Notes: generated by a model from the sequence alone, not told the origin. A stretch of DNA of 64,000 nt from Treponema succinifaciens DSM 2489 (GCF_000195275.1 NC_015385.1:1690501-1754500), one strand, 5' to 3'; positions 52,524 through 61,004 are shown, numbered from the stretch's first letter. Numbers and translations: made by a program.

Positions 52524-52576
52524 ATGGCTTCAACCGTAATACAAAAATACGGCATTTTTTTTCATGCTGAAGCCAT
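52524..52576. other. Long hairpin in the gap upstream of yebC
   Basis: The 612-base gap 52301-52912 contains no gene I trust. ATGGCTTCA at 52524-52532 pairs with TGAAGCCAT at 52568-52576, enclosing a second pair CCGTA/TACGG at 52534-52551. It may be a degraded element or a transcript end. The part nearest the insertion sequence (about 52660-52912) is presumably its 3' flank. Confidence 0.4.
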
Positions 52577-52912
52577 GCCTGTTACTGGCTGTTTGATATG
52601 TTGTGCCATTTGTCAACATAAAAAACTCCTTTTGAGAAAAAATATAAAAAAAAACGGAAGGAAAGCGATAGATCGGCACATGGCCATTCTGATATACGTG
52701 GATTCGCCTGAAAATCAGGTTTACCGACAGGTCAATGGTCCGCCTGGAATTCTTTCTCTCTAACTGCGAGCATAGGAAGTTAAAAAGTTTCCCGCTCATA
52801 AACCGCTCGAAGATAATTCCTTAAATGCTCACAAATTCCTTCCGTTATGATACAAGTTAATTTTTCGCCAGAATATCTTTAGCGAAAGTTTCATCCCGCA
52901 GGTGATTTGATT

Positions 52913-54127
52913 TCATTGCGCAATAAACTCCTCGACCGTTTTTTGAATGTCGGAAAGCTCCCCCTCATCAATTTTGTTCAAGGCAGTTTTCCTGTTGTCA
53001 ACAAAATTCATCATTCCCCAGACAAAACATGCAAGCTCCCTTGCCCCCGCCGTCGTTACTAGATTGTAGGGGAGCCCTTTTTGGGAAAGATAAAGCATTC
53101 TTTTTCTGAGCCTGAGCGTGCACTTGTCCGCGTAAGAAACGATGGCGGCGGACGCATTTTTCTGCCGCTCTTTTACCCTGACTGATTTTGCCGTGACAAC
53201 AGAATGCATTCTAAGGCTTCCCGCACACTCAACAAGAAGACTTCTGACTCTTGAATTCCCAGCTTTCGTAATCGCCGTGTGCCGTACCCTGTTTCCGCTT
53301 GAATCCTCGCCGGGACAAAGTCCTGTAAAGCTTACGAAGGACTTCGCCTTTGAAAAACGGGAAAAATCCCCGATTTCCGCGACAATCGAAATGGCGGAGA
53401 CATAACTGATTCCAGAGATGCACACCAGGGCATCAATTTTTTCCCTCACTTCATCATCCTTGCAGAGTTCCAGAATCTTCGCCTCAATTCTCTGAACTTT
53501 GTCCATGAGCGTTATTACTTCGGCGTGATATTCCTCAAATGATTCCTGAAGCCACTTGTCAGCGAAGTTCATCGTCCTGAGCCAAGCCATGTGAGCCTGC
53601 GTCCAGTAATGGCCGCTCTGAGGATAAGGCAAGCCCATTCGCAGCAGGAAAGAAAGGAGGTTCTGCTTTGCTTTTTTGAGCATGGTGATTTTTGCCGTCC
53701 TGACCCGTGTATATTCCTTTATCGCCTCAAGTTTTTCAGAAGGAAGGCAGACAGGGCTGTAGGTTTTGAAGGCGAGAGTCTTTGCAAGAAGGCGGGCGTC
53801 CATCCTGTCTGTCTTGACTTTCTGACCAGGTGCCTTTGCTATTGTCGATGGGGCGATAATGACGCAGGCGAAGTCTTCTTTTTGAAGTTTTCTGCAAAGT
53901 CCGTATCCTGTGGGACCTGCCTCGTATCCAATAAGAAAAACTGCATCTTGCCCGACTGATTTTTGAAGGTTCTTCAGGTAGTGAAGCGTGTTTTCAAATT
54001 TGGAAGAGCTTTTGTGCTCCGCGAATAATTTGTCTTCACGGCTGTCATAAGCACAGAAAGAATTTGTGTCCTTGTGCACGTCAATTCCGACATAGATTAC
54101 TTTTGTGTTCTCTGTTACATTGTTCAT
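52913..54127 (-). CDS. IS110-family transposase
   Basis: A 404-residue DEDD transposase from ATG 54127, preceded by AAAAGGAG. N-terminal RuvC-like domain: VIYVGIDVHKDTNSFCAY (first Asp), IGYEAGPTGYGLC (Glu) and KTDRMDARLLAK (Asp pair). C-terminal IS110/IS116/IS902 domain: LVCISGISYVSAISIVAEIGDFSRF...SFTGLCPGEDSSG with the conserved serine. The frame is open throughout, so it may be active. IS110 elements use a bridge RNA, expected in the flank; the stretch 54128-54230 upstream or 52660-52912 downstream should encode it. Element ends cannot be fixed because the family lacks long inverted repeats. Confidence 0.93.
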   Translation of the reverse strand: MNNVTENTKVIYVGIDVHKDTNSFCAYDSREDKLFAEHKSSSKFENTLHYLKNLQKSVGQDAVFLIGYEAGPTGYGLCRKLQKEDFACVIIAPSTIAKAPGQKVKTDRMDARLLAKTLAFKTYSPVCLPSEKLEAIKEYTRVRTAKITMLKKAKQNLLSFLLRMGLPYPQSGHYWTQAHMAWLRTMNFADKWLQESFEEYHAEVITLMDKVQRIEAKILELCKDDEVREKIDALVCISGISYVSAISIVAEIGDFSRFSKAKSFVSFTGLCPGEDSSGNRVRHTAITKAGNSRVRSLLVECAGSLRMHSVVTAKSVRVKERQKNASAAIVSYADKCTLRLRKRMLYLSQKGLPYNLVTTAGARELACFVWGMMNFVDNRKTALNKIDEGELSDIQKTVEEFIAQ

Positions 54128-54232
54128 TGTAGTGCTCCTTTTTGCATGAGGCAGGTCATGCTTGTTGTTTTCTATTCCAAGTTTACGACCGAACCCTCGA
54201 TTCTGCAAACCTGGTGGCACTACATATTGTCT
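54128..54232 (-). mobile_element. Non-coding 5' flank of the IS110-type element
   Basis: The 100 bases between the transposase start and the pseudouridine synthase stop contain the ribosome binding site of the transposase and sequence with several GGG/CCC complements (GGTTCGGTCG, CGAGGG). The pseudouridine synthase stop (TAG at 54222-54220) lies inside GTAGTGCCACC, so the insertion end is close to 54220-54235. Exact boundary is uncertain. A bridge RNA may be encoded on either side of the transposase gene. Confidence 0.4.
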
Positions 54233-54891
54233 AACGTAGTTTTTATATGCTCTGGAAGCGGAATCTCAAAAGTCTGCGTTTTTCCATCAACCGGCAATGA
54301 AAGTTTTACAGATGCAAGCTGAAGTTTTTTTATTCCGATTTTTCTCGCAAGCTTATTCTTTTTAAAATCTCCGTGCTTGTCGTCTCCTGCAATCGGACAA
54401 GAAGCCTTCGCAAGCTGAATTCTTATCTGATGCATACGGCCAGTTCCCAAAGTGAGCTTCAAAAAACTAAGTTCCAGTTCTTTTTCTGATTCTGGAATTT
54501 TTACATTCCAAACTGATTCAACTTTAAAAAAAGTTTTTGCCGCCTGAGTTCTTCCGTGAGCCTCAACAGTTCCTTCCAGAACACCTGAATAGCATTTTTT
54601 TCCGTCTACAACAGGAATTCCAAAGCAAACCGCGACATACTCTTTTTTCACTTTTCCACCTGAAATCAAGTTCGTCCACTTTGCAGCTGCCTGCGCGTTT
54701 TTTGCAACAACAAGAATGCCGGAAGTTTCTTTATCCAAACGGTGAACAAGAAAAATTTTGTAGCCAAGCTGAATGGAAAGCTCCGCATCAAGCGGATGTG
54801 CAATGCCAGCTCCGCCTTGAACAGAAACACCACCCTCCTTATTCACAAGAAGAATTTCTTCATTTTCAAAAATTATAGAAAAAGTTTTCAT
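54220..54891 (-). CDS. RluA-family pseudouridine synthase
   Basis: Converts uridine to pseudouridine in rRNA or tRNA. From ATG 54891 it has 223 residues: IIFENEEILLVNKEGGVSVQGG near the N-terminus, the catalytic Asp53 in HRLDKETSGIL, and GTGRMHQIRIQLA. There is no S4 domain, so it belongs to the short RluA/RluC-catalytic-core type; target site unknown. The upstream TTG start at 54921 is possible. Its last codons (TTLDNM) may derive from the adjoining insertion sequence rather than the original gene, as the stop sits at the probable insertion junction. Confidence 0.9.
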   Translation of the reverse strand: MKTFSIIFENEEILLVNKEGGVSVQGGAGIAHPLDAELSIQLGYKIFLVHRLDKETSGILVVAKNAQAAAKWTNLISGGKVKKEYVAVCFGIPVVDGKKCYSGVLEGTVEAHGRTQAAKTFFKVESVWNVKIPESEKELELSFLKLTLGTGRMHQIRIQLAKASCPIAGDDKHGDFKKNKLARKIGIKKLQLASVKLSLPVDGKTQTFEIPLPEHIKTTLDNM

Positions 54892-54984
54892 TTGCCGAAA
54901 ATAAAATACAAAGAGCTTCAAAACTAAAACGTTTTTGAAACTGGCTCAATATTTTGAGTTCCATATTAATTGAGGTTTATAAAA

Positions 54985-56142
54985 ATGACAAGCATCTCAA
55001 AAAAAGCATCCGCACTTGCATTCCTTTTTTTTATTTCAATAGAAATTTTTGCGCACAGAGTTTCATTTGAAGGATTTTCAAATTCAGTTTTTATCGACTT
55101 GCCTGAAGAATTTGCGCTCGTCCAATCTCAAGGTGAAGACTCATTTCTTATGCAAAGCAAAGTTGCGCCAGTCAGCTCCATAATTAAAATTTACAAAAAA
55201 GAAAAATTCATTTCAGCGCAAGAAGCATTGGGAATCACAATCCAAAAACTCAATCTTAAAACTCTTGAAACAAAAACTGCGCAATGGAGAAACAACGAAG
55301 CTTGCATTGCAGCGGTAAAAGGAAAAATTTCTGGCGCAGAATCTCAAGGCTACGCGGCGGCTTCTGTAATTCCAGAAAACAAAAGCATTGCCGTTCTAAT
55401 TTCCTGGTGCGGCGCGGAAAATTTTAACAATGCAAATTTTCTTATTGAAAGTTTTATCGACTCGCTTTGCATTGATTCAGAAAGCTGTTTTTCGCCTGGA
55501 CTTTTTACATCGTTGTATCATCCGGCTTCCGGCTATGAGCAAACGTTGAATCTTCTTATAGACAAAAAAGAAATTTCAACGCAACTCGATTCGCTTGACT
55601 GCAAAAATTCAGAATATCTCATTGAGCGCGAATACAAAGTGCTTCAAATGTATATGAACAGTCCGCTTTGGAAAGAAGCTTGGCAACGTTACTACAGAAT
55701 GATTTTTAAAGATTCGTGCAAGAGGCTTCAAAAAGTTTCATTTGACATTTACAGAACTCTTGCGCCCGACTGCAAGGACGAAACTGATTTTGCGCAGAAA
55801 ATTTTATCATGGACTCAAGGATTCAAATACGAAAGGGAAAAAACTGCAAGCGACTTTGCATCCCTTCCGTCTATAATTTCCGGTGGAGGAAGCGACTGCG
55901 ATTCAAGAGCCATGCTGATTGCCGTAATTCTTCAAAGCATGAACATAGACTCGATAATTTTTGTAAGCAGCGAATTTCATCACGCAATTGCAGGACTTGT
56001 TTCGTCCCATCCGGGATTCGTTTTTACAGTTGATGGCAAAACTTATCTTACAGGTGAAACAACAGTGCCAGGATTAACTTGGGGAATTATTGACAAAAAC
56101 CAAAGCGATTTTTCAAAATGGATTCCCGTAATGCTTCCCTGA
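54985..56142 (+). CDS. Exported transglutaminase-like protein
   Basis: A 385-residue protein from ATG 54985 (GAGG at 54972-54975). Signal peptide in the first 24 residues (core ALAFLFFISIEIFA). The C-terminal third (about 255-380) has the transglutaminase-like layout: Cys305 in GGGSDCDSRAMLIAVIL, His332/333 in SEFHHAIAGL, and an acidic Glu358 or nearby Asp in TYLTGETT. The usual third residue is Asp, so catalysis is likely but not certain. Such periplasmic proteins include cysteine proteases and peptide cross-linkers. The N-terminal half has no recognised domain. No conserved neighbour gives a role. Confidence 0.7.
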   Translation: MTSISKKASALAFLFFISIEIFAHRVSFEGFSNSVFIDLPEEFALVQSQGEDSFLMQSKVAPVSSIIKIYKKEKFISAQEALGITIQKLNLKTLETKTAQWRNNEACIAAVKGKISGAESQGYAAASVIPENKSIAVLISWCGAENFNNANFLIESFIDSLCIDSESCFSPGLFTSLYHPASGYEQTLNLLIDKKEISTQLDSLDCKNSEYLIEREYKVLQMYMNSPLWKEAWQRYYRMIFKDSCKRLQKVSFDIYRTLAPDCKDETDFAQKILSWTQGFKYEREKTASDFASLPSIISGGGSDCDSRAMLIAVILQSMNIDSIIFVSSEFHHAIAGLVSSHPGFVFTVDGKTYLTGETTVPGLTWGIIDKNQSDFSKWIPVMLP

Positions 56143-56172
56143 ACATTTTAAGCGCAAGAAAGCAATGCGGTT

Positions 56173-56820
56173 TTATTTTATGAGAAGATTGTAAGCATCC
56201 ATAGGAGATTCTGAATTAAGAAGAACTTCTCTCAAAGATGCGTCCTTTAGTTTTGCGCTAAAGAATGAAAGTGTCTTTAAATAATAGCTGTGCTGATTAT
56301 AAGCCGCCGCAATCATAAAAAGAATTCTTACAGGAATTTCATCAACAGGCTGAAAACCAATTATGTCGCATTTTGAAATTCCTACGGACATAACAAGGTC
56401 AGTAACACTTGAAAGGCGCACATGGGGAATCGCAAGACCTCTTCCAATAGAAGTTGACATAAGATCTTCCCGCTTGAGAATTTCAGCCTCCAGTTCTTTT
56501 GCATCTTTTACCTGAGGGGCTGTGGCAAGATTCTGCGCAAGACGGACAAGAGAATCATGCTTTGTCTGATGATTCATAAAAACAATCCGCTCTGGAGAAA
56601 GTATATTTTTTACCTGAACAATAATCTCAGAATCATTTGACTTTCCGCCGGAAGAAAGCCGCTCATTTACCCATTTTTCAATTTCAGATTTTTTAAATCT
56701 CCAGACAGTTCCAATTTTTCCACTTGGAATTTCGCCTTTCTGAGCCCAGTCATATACAGTACGCTCGCTTACACGAAGATATTTTGCAACTTCTTCAATT
56801 GTAAGAATATCATCTTCCAT
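56173..56820 (-). CDS. HTH-PTS EIIA fusion regulator
   Basis: A 215-residue two-domain protein. Residues 5-54 form an excisionase/MerR-type helix-turn-helix (LTIEEVAKYLRVSERTVYDWAQKGEIPSGKIGTVWRFKKSEIEKWV). Residues about 75-213 are a PTS EIIA type-2 (nitrogen PTS) domain, with the phospho-acceptor His133 in GRGLAIPHVR. The fusion implies that DNA binding is modulated by phosphorylation through Hpr/EI, as a sugar- or nitrogen-status sensor. T. pallidum has PtsN-like proteins of this general kind. No EI or HPr gene is in the window. AGAGG precedes the ATG. Confidence 0.9.
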   Translation of the reverse strand: MEDDILTIEEVAKYLRVSERTVYDWAQKGEIPSGKIGTVWRFKKSEIEKWVNERLSSGGKSNDSEIIVQVKNILSPERIVFMNHQTKHDSLVRLAQNLATAPQVKDAKELEAEILKREDLMSTSIGRGLAIPHVRLSSVTDLVMSVGISKCDIIGFQPVDEIPVRILFMIAAAYNQHSYYLKTLSFFSAKLKDASLREVLLNSESPMDAYNLLIK

Positions 56821-56933
56821 AGATTACGGCCTCTTATTTTTATTAAATTTCAACAATTGTATATGTTGCGTCATTTTGCAATCTTTACGCTTTTTTGTCA
56901 ATATTCGCAGAAGCAAAACAACAATGTAAAAAT

Positions 56934-57758
56934 TTAGGCTTTATTATCTTTCCATGGAAAAAAGAAACCTTTTAATGTTCTTGGCCCCAAAAGTTTCCTG
57001 TCTTTAGCAAGCAAATCGTTCCAAGGCACATTCTTGCGTTCCTTTGCAGAAAGCCCAGGATTTACTTCAATCCAATCGTATTTATAAAGAAGAAGCCTGA
57101 GCGCATTTGTATTTGTGATTACGATTCCAGTCATTCCCGGATAAAGTCCAAAAGTAAAAATCGTAAGCAGAAAATTCAGAAAGTTTACAAAAGAAAGCGC
57201 AAAGGTAAATCCGATGTTGTCAAAGAAAATTATGTACGATTTTTTGAGGCATTTTTTAAATCCGTTGTTCATCAGGCTTCTTACAGGCAAAAACCACTGG
57301 AGCGCAAAGAAAGTTGTGACTAAAAACCAAAATATCAAAATCATAAAAATGAACCAAACATAGCTTCCGCTTGATTTCCACATTTTAAAATAAAACGGCA
57401 AGGTCACAGCCGCAACGCAAATCAATGCGCCGGTAAAAAGTCCGAACAACGCGCCGGTTTTAAATGAAATCAAAAATTCCTTGAAAAATTCACTGTATCT
57501 TGGAGCATCAAAATTTGCAATTTTAGCGGCATTTTTTCCAGCAGCAAATCCCACGGAACAAATCAAAATGCTGTCAATAATAACTGAAGCAAAAATCAAT
57601 GTCGCTCTAATTTCACCAGAAAAAGGCGAACTATAGGCAAACATAAAAATAAGATAGGAAACAAAAAGCGCAATCAGTGAAAAAAAATTGCAGACAACAA
57701 CGTAAAAAAGATTGTCCCAGACATCACATAAATTCTTTTTAAAGAAAAATCCAAACAT
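56934..57758 (-). CDS. Multi-pass membrane protein, unknown, possibly YesL-like
   Basis: A protein of about 274 residues with five or six predicted membrane segments, starting MFGFFFKKNLCDVWDN and containing FFDNIGFTFALSFVNFLNFLLTIFTFGLYPGMTGIVITNTNA. The general look resembles the YesL/DUF624 type, but I cannot confirm this. No catalytic or transport motif seen. The start is uncertain: the reading frame is open to 57800, the ATG at 57758 lacks a ribosome binding site, and the divergent marR promoter lies in the upstream section. Confidence 0.6.
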   Translation of the reverse strand: MFGFFFKKNLCDVWDNLFYVVVCNFFSLIALFVSYLIFMFAYSSPFSGEIRATLIFASVIIDSILICSVGFAAGKNAAKIANFDAPRYSEFFKEFLISFKTGALFGLFTGALICVAAVTLPFYFKMWKSSGSYVWFIFMILIFWFLVTTFFALQWFLPVRSLMNNGFKKCLKKSYIIFFDNIGFTFALSFVNFLNFLLTIFTFGLYPGMTGIVITNTNALRLLLYKYDWIEVNPGLSAKERKNVPWNDLLAKDRKLLGPRTLKGFFFPWKDNKA

Positions 57759-57780
57759 GGAAAAAATAGTAATATAATTG

Positions 57781-57809
57781 CTGACAATTTTCAACGCCAA
57801 TGATAAAAT
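57781..57809 (+). promoter_or_regulatory. MarR gene promoter, leaderless type
   Basis: -35 CTGACA (57781-57786) and -10 TAAAAT (57804-57809) with 17-bp spacing. The ATG at 57819 is nine bases downstream, with TAGAAAAAT between, lacking a ribosome binding site. The promoter overlaps the upstream open frame of the divergent membrane protein gene. Confidence 0.6.
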
Positions 57810-57818
57810 TAGAAAAAT

Positions 57819-58259
57819 ATGGAATACAACGTCAATTCTGTAATTTCGCTTATCTCAAGAATCCACACGCAGACCGCAGAATTTACAAACAAAATGCTTT
57901 CAAACCATAATTTTGTGTCTTCCCACGGATTTATACTTTTTCTTTTGTCTGAAAACGCAGAAATGTCCATGGGAGAAATTGCAAAAAAAATAAACAGAGA
58001 TAAAAGCACCACAACATTTTTAATCAGAAAATTAATAGACGAAAAACTTGTAAAATGCGAACAAAGCAGAAAAGACAGCCGGAAAAAAATAATTTCTCTA
58101 ACTGCTGAAGGAAAAAAATACAACAACTTTACAAGCGAAATTTCAAACAAACTGCTTTCAATTTGCTATAAAAGTTTTTCCGCAGAAGAAAAAGAAACGC
58201 TTTTAAATCTTCTGGAAAAAATGAGTCTGAACCTAGAAAAAGAAGAAACTCAAGCATAA
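57819..58259 (+). CDS. MarR-family transcriptional regulator
   Basis: A 146-residue winged-helix regulator. The recognition helix region MSMGEIAKKINRDKSTTTFLIRKLIDEKLVKCEQSRKDSRKKIISLTAEGKKY (about 50-102) is characteristic, with the wing at SRKDSRKKIISLT. The N-terminal dimerisation helices contain one His and several aliphatic residues but no Cys redox switch. Target unknown; the divergent membrane protein gene is the first candidate, since their promoter regions overlap. Confidence 0.92.
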   Translation: MEYNVNSVISLISRIHTQTAEFTNKMLSNHNFVSSHGFILFLLSENAEMSMGEIAKKINRDKSTTTFLIRKLIDEKLVKCEQSRKDSRKKIISLTAEGKKYNNFTSEISNKLLSICYKSFSAEEKETLLNLLEKMSLNLEKEETQA

Positions 58260-58292
58260 CAAAAGCACTTTTTATAAAACACAACACAAAAA

Positions 58293-58595
58293 GGGCTGTC
58301 CAAAAAAAATGGGCGCCTGGCTTGAGCAGAAAGAAAAAGTAAAGGAACTTCTCGCAAGTGAAGAATATAAGACACTCATGAAAAAACGCTCAACGGAGTA
58401 CGAGACCGTCTTCAACCAGACAAAAGGCAATCCGGGATTCAGAAACTTCCATCTCCGCGGGAAAGCAAAAGCCGGGACTGAATGGGGATTGCTGATGATT
58501 GGATATGATTTCAAGCAGCTGGTTCGATTAATGAATGCCTAAAGAAAAAAAAGCTGCCCTTTGTTGAAAAAATCTTCAGCTTTAAGGACAGCTCC
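58293..58595 (+). mobile_element. Remnant of an IS1182-like element
   Basis: A 303-base segment bounded by GGGCTGTCC (58293-58301) and an imperfect inverted copy (GGACAGCTCC, 58586-58595). It keeps only the end of the transposase gene, so it is a deletion derivative. It lies between the marR stop and cheY and may contribute the only hairpins (AAGCTG...CAGCTT near 58549-58583) there. Confidence 0.6.
58309..58542 (+). pseudogene. C-terminal fragment of an IS1182-type DDE transposase
   Basis: A 77-residue open frame. KRSTEYETVFNQTKGNPGFRNFHLRGKAKAGTEWGLLMIGYDFKQLVRLM matches the end of IS1182-family transposases, where the final catalytic Glu lies in the R-S-x-E-x-E-x-V-F motif and the E-W-G-L segment follows. 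The DDE core's first two acidic residues and all N-terminal sequence are missing. It cannot encode a functional transposase. Confidence 0.8.
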
Positions 58596-58625
58596 ATTTC
58601 TTTTCTATCTAAAAATTTAAAAGCT

Positions 58626-59060
58626 CTATTTTAAAGCCGCGCTTATGCGTTCCAAAACCTTCTTGCGGTCCAAAGGTTTGACAATATAATTTTTTGCACC
58701 GCTAAGAAGAGATTTTTTTACAAGCTCTTCTTTTCCAAGCGCACTGACCATTACAACCTTGGCATTTTTGTCAAAGGCAATAATCTGCTCAAGGGCTGTA
58801 ATTCCGTCCATGCGAGGCATTGTTATATCCATAGTTACTAAGTCAACATTCGGACAAAGCTCTTTATATTTATCAACGCCTTCTTTTCCGTCCTGAGCTG
58901 TAGCAACAATTTCATAGCCATCACTAGAAAGAATCTGAGTGAGCTGTTTTGCAACAAACATAGAATCGTCTACAACTAGCACACGGTACTTTGTTCCGTC
59001 AAGTTTTTCACCTTCAGGCGGACGCTCATTAATAGATGGAAAATCCTGTTTTGTTTTCAT
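58626..59060 (-). CDS. cheY: Chemotaxis response regulator CheY
   Basis: Receives phosphate from CheA and binds the flagellar motor switch. The 144-residue single-domain protein has the acidic pocket Asp31-Asp32 (LVVDDSMF), phospho-acceptor Asp78 (TMDITMPRMDG), Ser106 in the Thr/Ser position (VSALGK) and Lys128 (VKPLD). A 25-residue N-terminal extension precedes the receiver fold, as in other treponeme CheY proteins. It is the last gene of the cheA-cheW-cheX-cheY operon, and AAGGAG precedes its ATG. Confidence 0.95.
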   Translation of the reverse strand: MKTKQDFPSINERPPEGEKLDGTKYRVLVVDDSMFVAKQLTQILSSDGYEIVATAQDGKEGVDKYKELCPNVDLVTMDITMPRMDGITALEQIIAFDKNAKVVMVSALGKEELVKKSLLSGAKNYIVKPLDRKKVLERISAALK

Positions 59061-59075
59061 TCTAAACTCCTTATA

Positions 59076-59558
59076 TTATGTGCGCTCGCGAATTGCGACG
59101 TTAACTTCAATTTTGCCATAGTCAGTAATAAGAGGAACAATAAGAGCTTCTACATTGTCTGTTGTTCCGCCCAATGCCGCTATTTCCATTTTTTCACCTG
59201 CGAACAAGGCAGGAGGCGTAAGGTCAAATTTAAAACCAAGGTCATGCAATTTTGTAACAGACTGCGCTGTAATCAAATTTGCAAGCTCGCTGATAGTAGC
59301 CTTTGCCAAGTCGTCAAAAGCCGGCAATTTTTCCTCATTCATCTTGGAAGCAATATTCAATGCAGTTTCAAAAGTCATGTCAAAAAGAACACGGCCTTCA
59401 ACATCTCCTGCAAGTCCAACAAGAGCCGCAACACCCATTACAGGCATAGCAGTTGACTTCAAATACAAGTCGCCTCTTTTTACTTCTGCCCCGCCCAAAA
59501 CTTCTTTTAAAACACGGTAAGAAGTTTCGACAAATGGATTAATATACTCTACTCTCAT
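59076..59558 (-). CDS. cheX: CheY-P phosphatase CheX
   Basis: Dephosphorylates CheY-P; in spirochetes it takes the place of CheZ. The 160-residue protein has the CheX fold signature GLAGDVEGRVLFDMTFETALNIASKM and the active-site stretch ATISELANLITAQSVTKL, with the E-x2-N pair (Glu, Asn) that contributes to catalysis. AGGGGG precedes its ATG. It lies between cheW and cheY, as in T. pallidum and Borrelia. Confidence 0.95.
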   Translation of the reverse strand: MRVEYINPFVETSYRVLKEVLGGAEVKRGDLYLKSTAMPVMGVAALVGLAGDVEGRVLFDMTFETALNIASKMNEEKLPAFDDLAKATISELANLITAQSVTKLHDLGFKFDLTPPALFAGEKMEIAALGGTTDNVEALIVPLITDYGKIEVNVAIRERT

Positions 59559-59591
59559 TAATAACCCCCTGAAAAAAACATATTTTCTAGT

Positions 59592-61001
59592 CTATTTTTT
59601 ATATACTGAAATATTTTCTGACGCATTTACTTTGTTCCAGCCTGGAATCTGAATATTTTCATTATCTCCAACAATTATAACACCATTGCCTTTAGTTTTT
59701 TCACTAAATTCAGACAAAAGCGTATTTCTTGAAGCATCGGGCAAGAACGCAAGCAAATCCCTTGCAAACACAATATCTATAGGAGGAAGATTATTTGTGT
59801 TTACGCAGTCATGGTATTCAAACATTATAGAATCTTTTATATCCTTGTTGAACGCATATTCACCGCTTACAGTCCGAACAGTATAAGGCTGATACCAACT
59901 GTTGCTAGCTTCATCCGAAAGCGTCATAAGAGGAGCATTTGAAACGCTAAGCAAATCAATATCATGAGCGTAAATTCTAATTTTTGCAGACGGATATTTT
60001 TTTCTTAATATGCACGCCAAAGAATAAGACTCGTAGCCTTTTCCGCATCCCGGATTCCAAACAACAATATTTTTTGCGCTGTTGTCAGGAAGCATTTTTT
60101 CCAGCTCATCTGCGTATTCTTCTGTCCACCAGTTTCCATTGCATTTTGAATAGAAAGAATTTAAGAACAAATCCGCATCAGTTTCATTTTGAAGCTGAGT
60201 TTTTCCTTCGCCACGCTCATTGCACCATTCTGAATATCTTTTTTCAGTCCAATCCTTTGTAATCTCGCTTACATAGAATTTCTTGAAATTTTTAAGTGAA
60301 TCAGCTATGAAATTCAAATCCTGAACAGAATTTTTTTCTTTTTCAGCAGGCTTTTCAATCTCAGGAACAGACTTTTCAGGAGAAGCCGCAGATTCTGCGA
60401 GTTCAGCTTCCTGCCGCAATTTTGCCTGATTTTGGGCAGTTTCCGCAAGTTCTTTTTCTTCTTCTGAAGTTCTGTGACCAAAAATTCTGTCAATGTCCAA
60501 AAGAACATAAAGATTGTTTTCGGATTCAACAACGCCGTAAATATACTTTATGTTTATGTCGCCAAACAAAGGATGCGGTGGCTGAATGGAACTTTTCTGA
60601 ATTCCAACAACCTTGTCAATTTCGTCAACTACAATTCCAAATGTCTGCTCGCCAACTGAAACAATCAACAAATTCTCAAGATAATCATCATCATGCTCAT
60701 GAACTTCGCTGTTGAAGAAAAGGCGCAAATCAATAATCGGAATAATATCGCCACGCAAATTGTAGACACCACGGACAAAGGGAAGAGCATTCGGAACATA
60801 AGTAAAACGTCCGGCTTTTGCAATTTCCTTTACCTTCATAATATCTATGGCATAATCTTTTCCAGACAAAGAAAACGTAACCATTTTGAAATCTACAACT
60901 GTAATCTTGTTTTTTTCTTCTGCAAGTTGTTCCGAAGACAAGCCTTCAGCCCTGTCCATTGTATTTGCAAGCACACTAAGTTTTTCTTGAATTGTCGCCA
61001 T
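59592..61001 (-). CDS. cheW: CheW with a C-terminal CheR-like domain
   Basis: A 469-residue adaptor/fusion. Residues 36-176 form a CheW domain that links CheA to receptors (VVDFKMVTFSLSGKDYAIDIMKVKEI, PNALPFVRGVYNLRGDIIPIIDLRLFF). An Ala/Glu-rich linker (about 177-240) leads to a CheR-like methyltransferase domain (about 255-469) with the SAM-motif equivalent NPGCGKGYESYSLACIL at 316-332 and the ADHDIDL-like acidic loop AHDIDLLSV. Such a CheW-CheR-like hybrid is reported in T. denticola arrays. Motif I departs from the usual GCSTGEEPYS; whether it methylates receptors is uncertain. AGAGG precedes the ATG. Confidence 0.92.
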   Translation of the reverse strand: MATIQEKLSVLANTMDRAEGLSSEQLAEEKNKITVVDFKMVTFSLSGKDYAIDIMKVKEIAKAGRFTYVPNALPFVRGVYNLRGDIIPIIDLRLFFNSEVHEHDDDYLENLLIVSVGEQTFGIVVDEIDKVVGIQKSSIQPPHPLFGDINIKYIYGVVESENNLYVLLDIDRIFGHRTSEEEKELAETAQNQAKLRQEAELAESAASPEKSVPEIEKPAEKEKNSVQDLNFIADSLKNFKKFYVSEITKDWTEKRYSEWCNERGEGKTQLQNETDADLFLNSFYSKCNGNWWTEEYADELEKMLPDNSAKNIVVWNPGCGKGYESYSLACILRKKYPSAKIRIYAHDIDLLSVSNAPLMTLSDEASNSWYQPYTVRTVSGEYAFNKDIKDSIMFEYHDCVNTNNLPPIDIVFARDLLAFLPDASRNTLLSEFSEKTKGNGVIIVGDNENIQIPGWNKVNASENISVYKK

Positions 61002-61004
61002 ACA

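Noticed and set aside
52482-52799. Open frames on both strands (93 and 89 codons) in the gap upstream of yebC
   Set aside because: They overlap each other, have no ribosome binding site, and contain no motif; the hairpin there explains part of the symmetry.
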